Source: Phytophthora hibernalis
Taxonomy: Eukaryota > Oomycota > Peronosporomycetes > Peronosporales > Peronosporaceae
Length of the DNA stretch: 64,000 nt
Assembly (NCBI GenBank): GCA_012656075.1
Contig: JAAKBF010000221.1
Coordinates: forward strand, 186,001-250,000
Reading direction: 5' to 3'
Positions 54,297 through 64,000 of this stretch are shown here, piece by piece (positions within the stretch are counted from its first letter, which is position 1; the number at the start of each line of letters is the position of its first letter). Position numbers and translations under genes: made by a program. A model generated the notes under the pieces. The model was given only the letters and a program-made list of their open reading frames with translations. It made no database searches and had not been told where the DNA came from.

Positions 54297-57200
54297 ATGG
54301 AGTGGCGTTTCGAAACTATTCTCTCAGTTCGCCACATTCAACGCTACAAGGCAAGACGTGGACTTTCCAGTTCTCTTGTTGACGTGCTTCTTTGCGGAGA
54401 GATTGTCATCCTGATGTTAGGCGGGATATTCCACAAACGCAAGAAAAATCAAGAGCTGCGCTCGCCATCGCTTCAGGACCTGAAGAAGTTCGTTTACTTA
54501 CGTATGTCCATTTGTTTTCCATGAAGTTACTCAACAATGTTTGTTGTTGAATCATGTACACAGGTTTCGAGATGCATACGCCAAATATGCCGAGATCAGA
54601 CAAGTTGAGACCCCTCCGTGCTTTGAAAAGGTGGGACGAAACATAAATTTTACATTTTTCTGCTAACGGTAGCTCTGCTATGCGAATAGAGTATCTATAA
54701 GGCCATTGCTGGCCAAAAGAGCTGAACTCGGTTGAGTTTAGGCAGGAAGATATCACGGATCCGCAGATGATCGCGCTGGTGGAGGCTCTTTTGGAGATGC
54801 CTATTATCTCGTCTCTTGATCTTCGTGACAACCGAATCACAGACGACGTGCGTTCTCGATAATGATGTTATCGTACAGTCACCCTGAGCTCATTCGCTGT
54901 TTGTTGCTCGTGAACAGGGTGCGAAAGCCTTATTGGAAGTTCTTCGTCTGCAAATTATTGCAGCCAAGACTCCGCCTACGATCGATCCTCGAACCAGGCA
55001 ACCACTATACCCACCTCTGCCCGAGTACACGCGCTACGTAACCAATGTTAACCTGAAGGGCAACGAGGTTTCACCATCAGTTCAGCAAGAGATTTCACAC
55101 TACATCGACGTTCTGCGACGGGAGGATAAGCGCTTGGAGATTCGAGCAGCACTCAAACGCATCGATCGCAATAGCGATGGCAGTATTGACGAGGAAGAAT
55201 TCAAGGGTGTTCTCAAGCTCCTAACTGCTTCTACGCCGACGAAAAAGGAAATCCGGGCATTTATGCAGCAACATACGCTATCAACTGACAGCACCCAGAA
55301 TGTTACCAACTTGGAAAATGTACTACTAGCAAAATGTGCAACTTCGCCTTCAAGACACTCAGCTTGCCCACCCTGGGAAGCGTTGGTTCAGGAACGACAC
55401 GCCACTCTTGGAGGACCCCGCATGGCACCGACCATGATGTTAAAGCTTCCAGAAACACCCAGTTCATCGTTATCAAAGGCGTCTCATAGTCGGCCCAGCC
55501 TTCACTCCTCTGGTAGTGGTCTGACATCTGAAGGTGCCAGCTCATTCCTTCACAGCTCCAGTGCTTCTGATCTATCTCCTCCATCAACGCCATCATCCCA
55601 GATAGCTCCTGTTGCTCCGCTTGAAATGATGAATGTGATGACAAAGCCACCCCCGGCTCCGTCTGTAGTTAGCGTTCCAGCAGCCCCACAACCAGATCAG
55701 CACACCACGAAGATCTCCGAGTTGAAGAGCACAGCCACACCGTCAGAACCGCCAGCAAGTTTCACAAAGTCTCCTGCCATTCCAATCCTGCCATTGACAT
55801 CAGTAATGCAGACTTCAGTGAGTCCCAGCCCGCGTTCTGCTCGGTCAAGCGTAGATGACGAGGGACAGATAAATCCGTTGTTGACACGGGAAGTAGGCCC
55901 AAGTTCAATTATCTCGGCTCCCTCGTCACCTCACCACTCTGATATCAGTGACAACATGAGTATTGTTTCTTCAGCGTTTGGAGGATCCGTTTCTCAACGT
56001 CTGATGGAGGACCTTGGGCATGGTAATGGAACCGAACGCAAACTCCATGTAACTTCAATCGCTACAACTAATCTCGACATTTCCTTGTCAGGAGAAGGCG
56101 ATGAAGGAACAAACAGTGGCGGGCTTAGCGGCATTCGAGACGAGATTGACGAGTTAAGCTCAGGCGACGCAGAAGATGATGCGCGTTCAGGGTATAGTCA
56201 GAAGCTCCCGAAGTCTTTGGTCACTTCCGGAAGTAGTGCCAACGTCCTTAGTGATAGTAAAAGTATGTCCAGTGTGTCCCGACGAGAAAGAAGCTTTCCC
56301 GGAAACGAGACTCCGAGAGAGATTCCCGAAAGAAGTGAATATTCCAGCGCCGGTCACGATGAGAAGCGCTCATTGCTCGGGAGTGTGGCTTCAACACCCC
56401 GGTTCGATGACTTATCGTCACTGGTTTATCGAGAAGCTGAAGAGGGAAATAGGCCAGTATTATCTGGCCACACTGACAAGATAGACTATCCGTCTGACCA
56501 GCCCGAAGAAGATGAAGAGATCGAAGAGCAAGTCGACTCATTGGTGTTTGACATAACAAAGGACGGCAAGGAGCGCAACGTGCTCAAACTTATCCACTCC
56601 GAGTTCAGGAGAGGTCTAACTGTGAAAGACTTTCCTGCTGAGCTTCCATTTCGGAGCTTGGTGGCTCTGCTTCTCCCTGATAATGGTCTCTCAGACCTAA
56701 CATTGTTTTCCGAGGTACGTACCCCTCTGCTACATCAATCCCAAACAACTGGTGCTAATGTGCTAATTCGTGTATTACAGTGCCGTTTTCCGTTTGTCCT
56801 TGTGTTAGATTTATCAAAAAACAAACTATCAAAGCTCGGAGATGATGATCTGGCAGCATTTCCACGACTTGAAGTGCTGAACCTGGCCGAAAATCAGTTG
56901 AAAACGATTACCGGACTCACGAAGCTGTTCAAGCTCCGAGCACTTGGTATAGGCCACAACTCTATCCGAACGGTAAAAAATGTTGAACATCTAGTTCAAT
57001 TGGAAGTGCTGCATCTAGCTAACAACCAAATAGCCACAGTGCATGCTCTTCGGCAGCTGTCTCTGAACAAAGCTTTGGCACACTTGAATCTGGACGAGAA
57101 CCCTGTCGTCGAGACTGACGAACGTCAGAGGCGAAAAAATATCGTGCATGTCCGAAATCTGCTGCCTGCGTTGCAATCGCTGGGGTCGATCCCGTGCGCT

Positions 57201-60200
57201 GGTCTGAAAGACAAACAGAAAATGAGCAGTGGTGCCAACCCTGGAAAATGCATGTTTGAGAGTGATTTGATGCCTGATTACAAGGCTTTGTGGGTCTCGA
57301 CGGCATGTGATGAACTTCAAATAGTACAAGATGTCACGAGCCACAGCTCACGCCAAAGTCAACATGATGATGATGAATGGGATACACGGGACGAAGATGG
57401 CGATGCTGACCGGCCTAAGAAACCACTTTCTCGAGAACAACAACGACAGAAAGATGAGCTCCGAAGTCGTGCAATTGGGTTTCGCTCGCGGGGAAAAGCT
57501 TTGCCCTCTCCACCAAAGGTGAAAACGTCTGTATATTCTTTTGGACCATCACAACCTCCTCCAGTAAAGAAAAAGAAAAAGTCGGCCCCAGCAGACCCCA
57601 GCGTAGTAAGAAAACAACAGCGTCGATCTAGTGAACTGAGCGCGCCTAAGCATGGTGCTGTCGACAAGCGTCTGATGCAGCAGGAGCAGAAACGAAAGTC
57701 TCGGGTCGATTTCCAGGCAGCGATGACAGTTGCGGAGAGAATTCAACTTACTCGTGACATGGCACAACGCCGTCCAACTGCTGCTCTTGGTTTGAGTGCT
57801 CGATCGCGGTCTATACTGGCAAAAGCAGACGGCCGCAAACGAGCGAGCACGGCGGCGTCAATGATTGTGAAAGAAGAAGAGACTGAACCAGAAAACAGCT
57901 CAAAGCCTGCGTCTAAATCACCCAGTCCTCAACGTCCTTCGCCCATGAAAGATGCAATGGTATTTCGTATCGACCCGGCCAACACCCCACGGTCACCTAA
58001 AGGAGCTCTTACTTTCCGTGTTGATCCCTACCCTACTGGACTTGGCATACAACCGAGTACACCAAAACCTAATGGATCAAAGGAAGCACAATTTCTGCAT
58101 GACCTGGCGGTCTCGGATTTCCTCAATCATGCAGAAGAAGAATTCTCAACTGCATTGACAGCACTTAATGTATTGCTTTCAATGAGTGAGAAAGAGCAGG
58201 GCGACCGGAAGAAGCTGACAGATTATCGTGCAAGCCTGGACGCATTGGACATCCTCAACGAATACGAAAGCCATGAACTATTCAATAAAGCACGGGGGAC
58301 ACCGAGCACGAACTTCAAGTACAATGCACCGAATGGTTCACCAAACTAGGCATCGTGAAGAAGTGCATGCGCCAATTGCTTGAAAAACTGGAAGTTCATG
58401 CCCCGGGCTCCGGAGTAATTCGAGCATACTGCCGGTACATCCGATCAAATGAGCTGCGTGAAATCATCATCACGATGCTGGAGACCGAAGAAGGTGCTAT
58501 TAGAGGGGACACAACCAATGTTGGAGAGGTGGAACCAACAAAAGAAGACACCTCTCATGCAAAAGAACAGGGATCACCCCAGCCGACCGCAATCGATACA
58601 TTTGATGAAAAGTCAAATCAAGCAGACTCAAGGTTTGGCGGCGGTACTACTCGTATTTTTGCTGAACCTACCTCACCTGTTATACACGAGGATGCCAGCG
58701 TTTCTCAAAACAACGACAGCGCTGTCGAGGATGGGCTCCAATCAAAAGTACCTCATGACCATGCATCTGAAGATAATGACTTGGATTTCCTACTGGAATC
58801 CAATGACTCCGTGTTTGATGTCGAGAAGACAAGAGAAATAGAAGAGGATATATCAACTCTACACGCCGCTGTCGAATTTAGTGCGGTGGAACTGCAGAGC
58901 AAGGATGTCGTATCGGATCCGGTTTTATTAGCTGCCACGACTGACATTACTATGGATATTCAGATGAATCCTCCTGGCTTGCTCGAAAGTAACCATAACA
59001 CTGATGAGATTCAATGGAAGGACGATGTTGTTGAAGATGATCACAACGGAATGAAGGCATCGGATAAGGTAGAAGATGAAGGAGTGAGTGCAGTGTACAA
59101 CGAAACAAGGGAACCTGTTGATGCGTATGAGAGCGAAACCCTCGACCAGACTGCATCAGCTGAGGTACAAGACGAAACAACAGATTTCTCGACACTGGCA
59201 GAAGCAGCAGTAAGTCACGATGAAGGATACGATTGGCTTGGTAGTTCGGCCGACCTTCAGGCCGATGCTAATGAGGTGGACTCGTTCGAGCAAGAGATAG
59301 ATACAGTATCAGAGGACGAAGCAAACAACGAAGCTGGTCAGGAAGAGCAAACTGAGGCAAGCCAAAACTACGACCGGTCCAATACTGAGGCACCTATCGA
59401 AGAAGAGGCAGAGCCGTCAGAAGAAGTTTTGATGTCGAAACCTATGACGAAGCACACGGAGAATCTGGTGAGGAAGCGCAAGCTGGGGAAAACCAACACT
59501 ACGACTGGTCCAATACTGAAGCACCTATCGAAGAAGGAGCAGAGGCGTCAGAAGAAGTTTTCGATGGCGAAACCTATGAAAATGAAGAATCAACCGATAG
59601 CGTAGAAGAGCAGGGCGACTACAATGAAGATGCAGACGTTGCTGTCGAGGAAATGGAAGTAGCCGAATCACAATTTGACCTGAGAGAAGGTGTCGACGCT
59701 GACGACGAGGAAGCAGAAACGTTTGGCGACTGGGAAAAGGGCTTTGACCCCAATTCTAATCATTACTTTTGGTTTAACCACAGCACCGGGGAGAGTTCGT
59801 GGACGCCACCGGAAGGTTGGCCGCACGAGGTCGATGAGCCGTTTGCTGAAGATGTTGGAGAAGAGCAACAGGATCAAGAATATGAAGAGGGCGTTGCCGA
59901 ATGCCAGGAGTATGATGAGACTGCGGTTGAAAGCACGGATGATGTCGATGGTCAATATTTTGAAGAAAGTGCCACCGAAGGCGCAGTTGACGAAGGTACA
60001 ACGGAAGATCAGTACTACGAAGAGGATGCCGTAGAAGGCCAATATTACGAGGAGGGTTTTGCTGAAGGTGAATCCTACGACGAGGACACTACTGATCGTC
60101 GGGGGCACGAAGAGGGTGCAACGGAAGAGCAGCAAGACGAAACCACGACTGACGGTGAATGGTACGACGAGACTGCGACGGAAACCCAAGAATACGCGAC

Positions 60201-60324
60201 AGAAGAACAGACGTATGAGGCCGAGAACGAGGAGCAGCAAGCTGATCAGGCTGGGGAGGAGTCTCCTCGACGTAGCGAGATCTCGGACTTTGAGTTCGAC
60301 GACAGCGACCTGCCTGGGTTCTGA
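54297..60324 (+). CDS. Giant LRR / EF-hand / WW-domain acidic protein
   Basis: Roughly 1,950 residues. After one or two uncertain 5' exons come LRR-like sequence (SLDLRDNRITDD/GAKALLEVLRLQ), an EF-hand (ALKRIDRNSDGSIDEEEFKG) near 55150-55210, a long serine-rich region, a second LRR block (VLDLSKNKLSKLGDDDLAAF ... VLHLANNQIATVHALRQLSL; intron 56715-56780), a basic region, a helical segment near 58370 (KCMRQLLEKLEVH), and a highly acidic tail holding one WW domain (GFDPNSNHYFWFNHSTGESS). One-base additions are needed at A4 54715-54718, G5 58294-58298 and T4 59427-59430. The second LRR block resembles those of axonemal and dynein-associated LRR proteins. It is head-to-head with CFAP57 (108 bp), which fits a flagellar role, by inference only. 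The start at 54297 is provisional. Confidence 0.65.
59370..59590 (+). repeat. Tandem coding repeat within the acidic tail
   Basis: Two copies of a unit of about 130 bp (from about 59370 and about 59500) encode SNTEAPIEE.AE.SEEVFD.ETY. The second copy reads GAAGTTTTCGATGG where the first reads GAAGTTTTGATGT, so the first copy lacks a C. This supports treating the frame break at about 59430 as a one-base deletion. Confidence 0.75.
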
Positions 60325-60372
60325 CGTTGCTCCCACCTAAGTCCAAATAGTTGTTTGTATCTTCTCGTTCAT

Positions 60373-60839
60373 CTAGGAAGCGTCGGCTCCATAGAGTTGT
60401 GGTTTGCTCAGAATCTGTAGTTGTTTGCGCTCCGTTTCGCGTGCGGCGTCCTGCCGCTGCTTGGGCGTTACCATGCGTCGACTGCCCGTCATGCACTTCT
60501 CCAGGTGGTTCGTGTACCGAGACGCATGCACCTGCATACAGTGAGTCAGTCGTTGCCAATTGACCCACAAGAGCATAGAAAGCCACCTGTCGCTTGCAGT
60601 AGAGGCAGCTCACGAACACGCCGTCCTGCTCCACCACAGGCGTGTCAACTGCATTGACACAATGAGCCACAACCTCATAAAAACATTAAAACACAGCGCA
60701 TTGCACCTGTTTGTTCAATCGGTTCGACGTCATAGAGATTTTCGAGACTCAGACCGTCCACGGAGAGCTCGCGGTGCATCTCGAAGCACACGTCCAGGGC
60801 CACATCGTTCAGCAGGAAGCGCCAGATCTGTTCGTCCAT
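60373..60839 (-). CDS. SGF11: SAGA deubiquitinase-module zinc-finger protein Sgf11 / ATXN7L3
   Basis: Exons 60707-60839, 60587-60648 and 60373-60531 join in phase to 117 residues. The N-terminal helix (MDEQIWRFLLNDVALDVCFE) corresponds to the part of Sgf11 that docks on Sus1. The zinc finger is FVSCLYCKRQ joined to VHASRYTNHLEKCMTGSRR (C-x2-C ... H-x3-C). Sgf11 tethers and activates the histone H2B deubiquitinase in the SAGA co-activator complex. The zinc finger is split by the second intron exactly between the cysteine pair and the histidine. The gene is tail-to-tail with the giant LRR gene (48 bp). Confidence 0.88.
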
Positions 60840-60967
60840 GTTGTCTATTTCTGAAAATATCAGATACTTTCGTTATCCGGAATATGATGTGGCAGACACT
60901 AGTCTTCTGAGTGTACACTTTTGTATTTTTGCTGGTAGAGACCGAAGGCAACCTTCGCACAACGGCC

Positions 60968-61140
60968 ATGATCGAGGTGATCCTGAACGACCGCTTGGGC
61001 AAGAAGATCCGCGTCAAGTGCAACGAGGACGACACGGTGGGCGACCTGAAGAAGCTGGTGGCGGCTCAGGTAGGCACGAGGCCCCAGAAGATCCGCATCC
61101 AGAAGTGGTACACCATTTACAAGGACCACATCACGCTCGA

Positions 61141-61184
<44 letters not shown>

Positions 61185-61189
61185 CGTAA
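60968..61189 (+). CDS. UBL5: Ubiquitin-like protein 5 (Hub1)
   Basis: Single exon, 73 residues, exactly the family length. MIEVILNDRLGKKIRVKCNE, QKWYTIYKDHITLEDYEIHD and the C-terminal GMGLELYYT (a tyrosine pair instead of a Gly-Gly tail) identify UBL5/Hub1, which binds Snu66-type spliceosomal proteins non-covalently and affects splice-site choice. It is divergent from SGF11, the two starts being 128 bp apart. Confidence 0.96.
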
Positions 61190-61494
61190 AGGATCAAATG
61201 GAACGTGTGTGTTGCTCTACTTACTGCTATTTGCTTCTCCTTGCGTCGATGCTTGTCTCGACTGTCGTGACCGCCCGATGGCGGTGCCGTCGGCCTGCTG
61301 GTACCACAGTGCAACCCCGTACAGCCTCGTCAGTAGACTGCAATTTCTTTCGCGTCTCGCAGCACTAGACGTTCTCAGTTTAGTTAGACACAACATACAG
61401 TCAGGTTGCATAGGAGCTCGGTGCTCTTGACCTACCAACTCAGGTCCGCTGCAGCACCCACCGTTGACAATATAGGTATTGCAATTAAAACGCA
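61190..61494. other. Intergenic region after UBL5
   Basis: About 305 bp containing the UBL5 3' end and the promoter of the following gene. No coding frame, repeat or RNA gene is visible. Confidence 0.45.
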
Positions 61495-64000
61495 ATGCTC
61501 GTCATAAAGAAACCACAGGGATTGCTGGCTTCATTGCTGGCACCACGCTTCTCTGACGACCAGGTAAGTGACCCCGATGCACTTTACCTATCCGGATAGG
61601 TCGAACTGCGCAGTTCAAGTCGATAGCGAAAACGTTGATGCACTTTTCGTCCAATCGGTGAATTAAGACAAAGATATCCACCAATCGCAGTGGTGGCGAC
61701 GGTACGTTGGTACGACCACGGTTGTTTTTCGCACAGACACCCCGACGCCAGTACAAGTGAGTGCGGAACTCAGGCAGGCAGGAGGCGACTCAAGGGCAGG
61801 CAGCGCATGCCGCCGACGCTCTCTCTCCAAGGCTCAGCGAGACGACCAGCGCACTAATAGGTGGGCGCAATACAAGCAGCAGGAAGGGGTCGGGGGCCGA
61901 AGCTCATCCATTGTGAGTTGTGACAGATCTCCCAGACTCCAAGACTCAGTTCCTATTGAAACAACCGAGGGCTCTACAGGCCCACAGACACTCCCGTCAG
62001 GATTCTGTGCTTCGCCCACACCAAGCGCAACGGCATGGAGGTGCCGCACACGTTCGTGCGCACCGTCAAGGCGCAAGATCTGCGCTTCAGCCAAGTGGAC
62101 GCCGTGCTGCACGATATTAAGACCAAGAACTCGCCCACGTGGGTCGTTTTCTCCTTCGCGGTGGGTGTTGGCTGTGTGTAGACTCTATTGGCGGTTGGAT
62201 TGACCCTTTGAGCACTGCAGGACCAGCGCGAGAAGAGGAACACGCTCAAGGTGCTCGCGTCCGGACACGGCAGCATCTCGGACCAGTCCAAGTGGCCGCC
62301 CGAGCTCTTCTCGCCCAACGCGCTGTGCTACGGACTCACAAGCGTCGACTGCTACGACGAGAACGAGGCGCCGACCAACGTGCTGTCGTTCTGCTGGAAG
62401 GGACGCAACATCCCCATCTACTTGCGGACCAAATACGCCGAGTTCAACTATGTCATTAGGGTGAGTGACTGTGCAATTCTCTTTGTTGCAGAGGAAGCGA
62501 TGGAGACTGACCTGCGTGCGCTGTCCTGCAGAAACACATGGGAGCCGTTGCGCACGTCACGCTGCACAACCCAGAGGAGCTTCTGTACGTGGTTAACTTG
62601 TTGTTAGCGGCGATGGAGACTTATCATGGTGTACTTGCTGGCGTTTTGTCGACAGGGATGGATCGGTGTTTTTGCAGACCCCGCGGCGGCGGCCACGAAG
62701 CTCTTCACGGCGGTTTATTACGAATGATATTGAGTTCATGCCAGAGGTGACAGAAACGGTGCAGGATATTCGGTCGGATACCTCGCCATTCAATTGGGCT
62801 GTATGCGGCTACGACAACTCGGATATAGAGAGCTCGACACAAAGAATGATCGTTGTGGAAAGGGGAATGGTGCGTTTAGATCCAGGAAACAGGTTGGCTA
62901 TGATTCTCTTACGTTATATTTTGCCACACAACAGACTGGGCTGTACGCTCTGAAAGGCATCGGCGGAATTACCTCGGTGTTGGAGGAAGGAAGCACGATG
63001 TACATTTACTTGCGGGTGGACGTACCGCTGCATCGCGGAACGGAGCGAATCGTGTCAAAGTACGTGTTAGTAACATGGCAAGGCGTGGAAAGTGGCTGGA
63101 GTGGAGGAGGCACTTCAGACGATGAGGTCGAACTATGGTTTGGCCCGGGTTCTAACGGAGACCGATCTCCTCAGCGTCGAGATTCGTTTGCATCCGCCTC
63201 AAAGCTTCAGCGTGCTGTCACAGCTCACGTCCACGGCAGCGAAATTTACCGCGTGTTCCCTCATCATGTACGTTCCTCGATTAAAATGCAGGAAAATTGT
63301 CGTCGATTTTAAACGTTTACTCATAAATTCGCACATACTGTGCCACGTATACAGGTACATTTCTTTGCAAGCACTCTTTCGGAGATTTCAGAAGAAGCTA
63401 TTCGCGAGCGTATTAGGCGGGCAGTCGATAATGACTGCATGCTTATTCGAGTGGTACGTTGAGGATGCCACATTGCTGCTGTCACCACCAAGCCTAATAT
63501 GCTTTATACAGGTTTGTGTTCAAGCTTCAGGTGACACACAAGCACCGGTATGTTTGGAGATTCCTTTCGATGCTACAGTCGGCGTGCTTCAGCAAGAGAT
63601 TGCTTCAAATATTGGCATCCCGGTGAGCCGCCAGCGCATTGTGTGGATCCGCCAGACAGAGGATCTGGCGAAAGGTGTGTTCCTATAGCTGCTCGTGCTA
63701 GTGCTCACAAGCGAGGATGCCTAATCGTCGGTTGTGAATATTTCAGATTCTCAGCTGTCGACTGCGGTGATGCTGGAAGATGAAAACGCTGGTATCGAAA
63801 TGATATTGGACTTGCCCACGGTGACAAAATTCACGTCGACGACAAAGATAACGGCGAGAACTCTGTTCTTGCGAAGCTTGTCGAGCAGGTATGCGTAATA
63901 TGTGTAGTAAACGGATCACATGTGGATAGTTTGATTTGACGCGATTTTTGTAGATCAACTCGGGTGCTGCCGCGGTGAGTCTTTCAGCTGAGCGACGACA
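61495..64000 (+). CDS. ADF-homology (coactosin-like) repeats plus ubiquitin-like domain; 3' end outside the window
   Basis: A likely first exon (61495-61563, MLVIKKPQGLLASLLAPRFS) is followed by uncertain small exons. From about 61990 the frame is clear: RILCFAHTKRNGMEVPHTFV, a first ADF-H-like domain (LTSVDCYDENEAPTNVLSFC, WKGRNIPIYLRTKYAEFNY), then a second (DIRSDTSPFNWAVCGYDNSD, STMYIYLRVDVPLHRGTERI, KYVLVTWQGVE, VHFFASTLSEISEEAIRERI). Next is a ubiquitin-like segment (CLEIPFDATVGVLQQEIASN/IGIPVSRQRIVWIRQTEDL). Introns include 62594-62656 and 63269-63357 (approximate). One base is missing near 63820 (PTGDKIHVDDKDNG follows in the next frame). ADF-H domains bind actin; the pairing with a ubiquitin-like domain is unusual. 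The last visible exon edge, NSGAAA, continues beyond 64000. Confidence 0.6.

Noticed and set aside
59653..60324. Treating the acidic WW-domain segment as an independent gene
   Set aside because: No promoter or suitable start context is visible, and a one-base fix at T4 59427-59430 joins it smoothly to the upstream acidic repeats.

Overview
The window is nuclear DNA from a compact, intron-containing eukaryote, most likely an oomycete (a Phytophthora- or Pythium-like stramenopile). The evidence is short spliceosomal introns (mostly about 45-90 nt, GTRNGT...YAG), genes packed on both strands with 100-400 bp gaps, secreted cysteine-rich and probably GPI-anchored proteins, and many genes for motile flagella (zoospores). 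Clear homologues are all eukaryotic: RPA1, PEX2, VPS54, snRNP E, TXNL4B, UBL5, CCDC25, neurochondrin, SIL1, GNB1L, CFAP57, histones H3 and H4. No tRNA, rRNA, transposon or CRISPR array was recognised.

Layout. 0-5 kb: a leucine-rich-repeat/IQ-motif protein and a DUF389 membrane protein. 5-13.5 kb: a cytosolic carboxypeptidase, an LC8 dynein light chain, a TPR protein, TXNL4B and RPA1. 13.6-18.7 kb: an uncharacterised protein with an amidotransferase-like start, a zinc-finger/IQ/WW-repeat protein and a small secreted protein. 18.7-20.2 kb: a divergent histone H4/H3 pair, each gene followed by the same stem-loop. 20.4-24.7 kb: PEX2, then two tiny secreted copies of the SIL1 N-terminal segment and full SIL1. 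25-29 kb: GNB1L and a long gene fusing a phosphopantothenate-cysteine ligase-like domain, a class-3 lipase domain and zinc knuckles. 29.7-39.4 kb: an unknown membrane-anchored protein, VPS54, snRNP E, a coiled-coil protein and a carnitine acyltransferase. 39.5-42.5 kb: two paralogous EGF-like surface proteins. 43-48 kb: CCDC25, neurochondrin and a RING protein. 49.4-60.3 kb: CFAP57 and, head to head with it, a giant LRR/EF-hand/WW acidic protein. 60.3-64 kb: SGF11, UBL5 and the 5' part of a gene with ADF-homology and ubiquitin-like domains that runs off the window.

Several genes point to the flagellum or microtubules (carboxypeptidase/deglutamylase, LC8, TPR protein, LRR-IQ protein, CFAP57). 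Others serve splicing (TXNL4B, snRNP E, UBL5), chromatin (H3, H4, SGF11, GNB1L), the secretory pathway (SIL1, VPS54), peroxisomes (PEX2) and mitochondria (carnitine acyltransferase).

A caution for every gene model: about 30 places need one base added or removed, mostly in short homopolymers, to keep a conserved frame open. They occur even in essential single-copy genes such as RPA1 and snRNP E, so I read them as sequence or assembly errors, not pseudogenes. Exon coordinates come from reading splice signals and protein continuity by eye.
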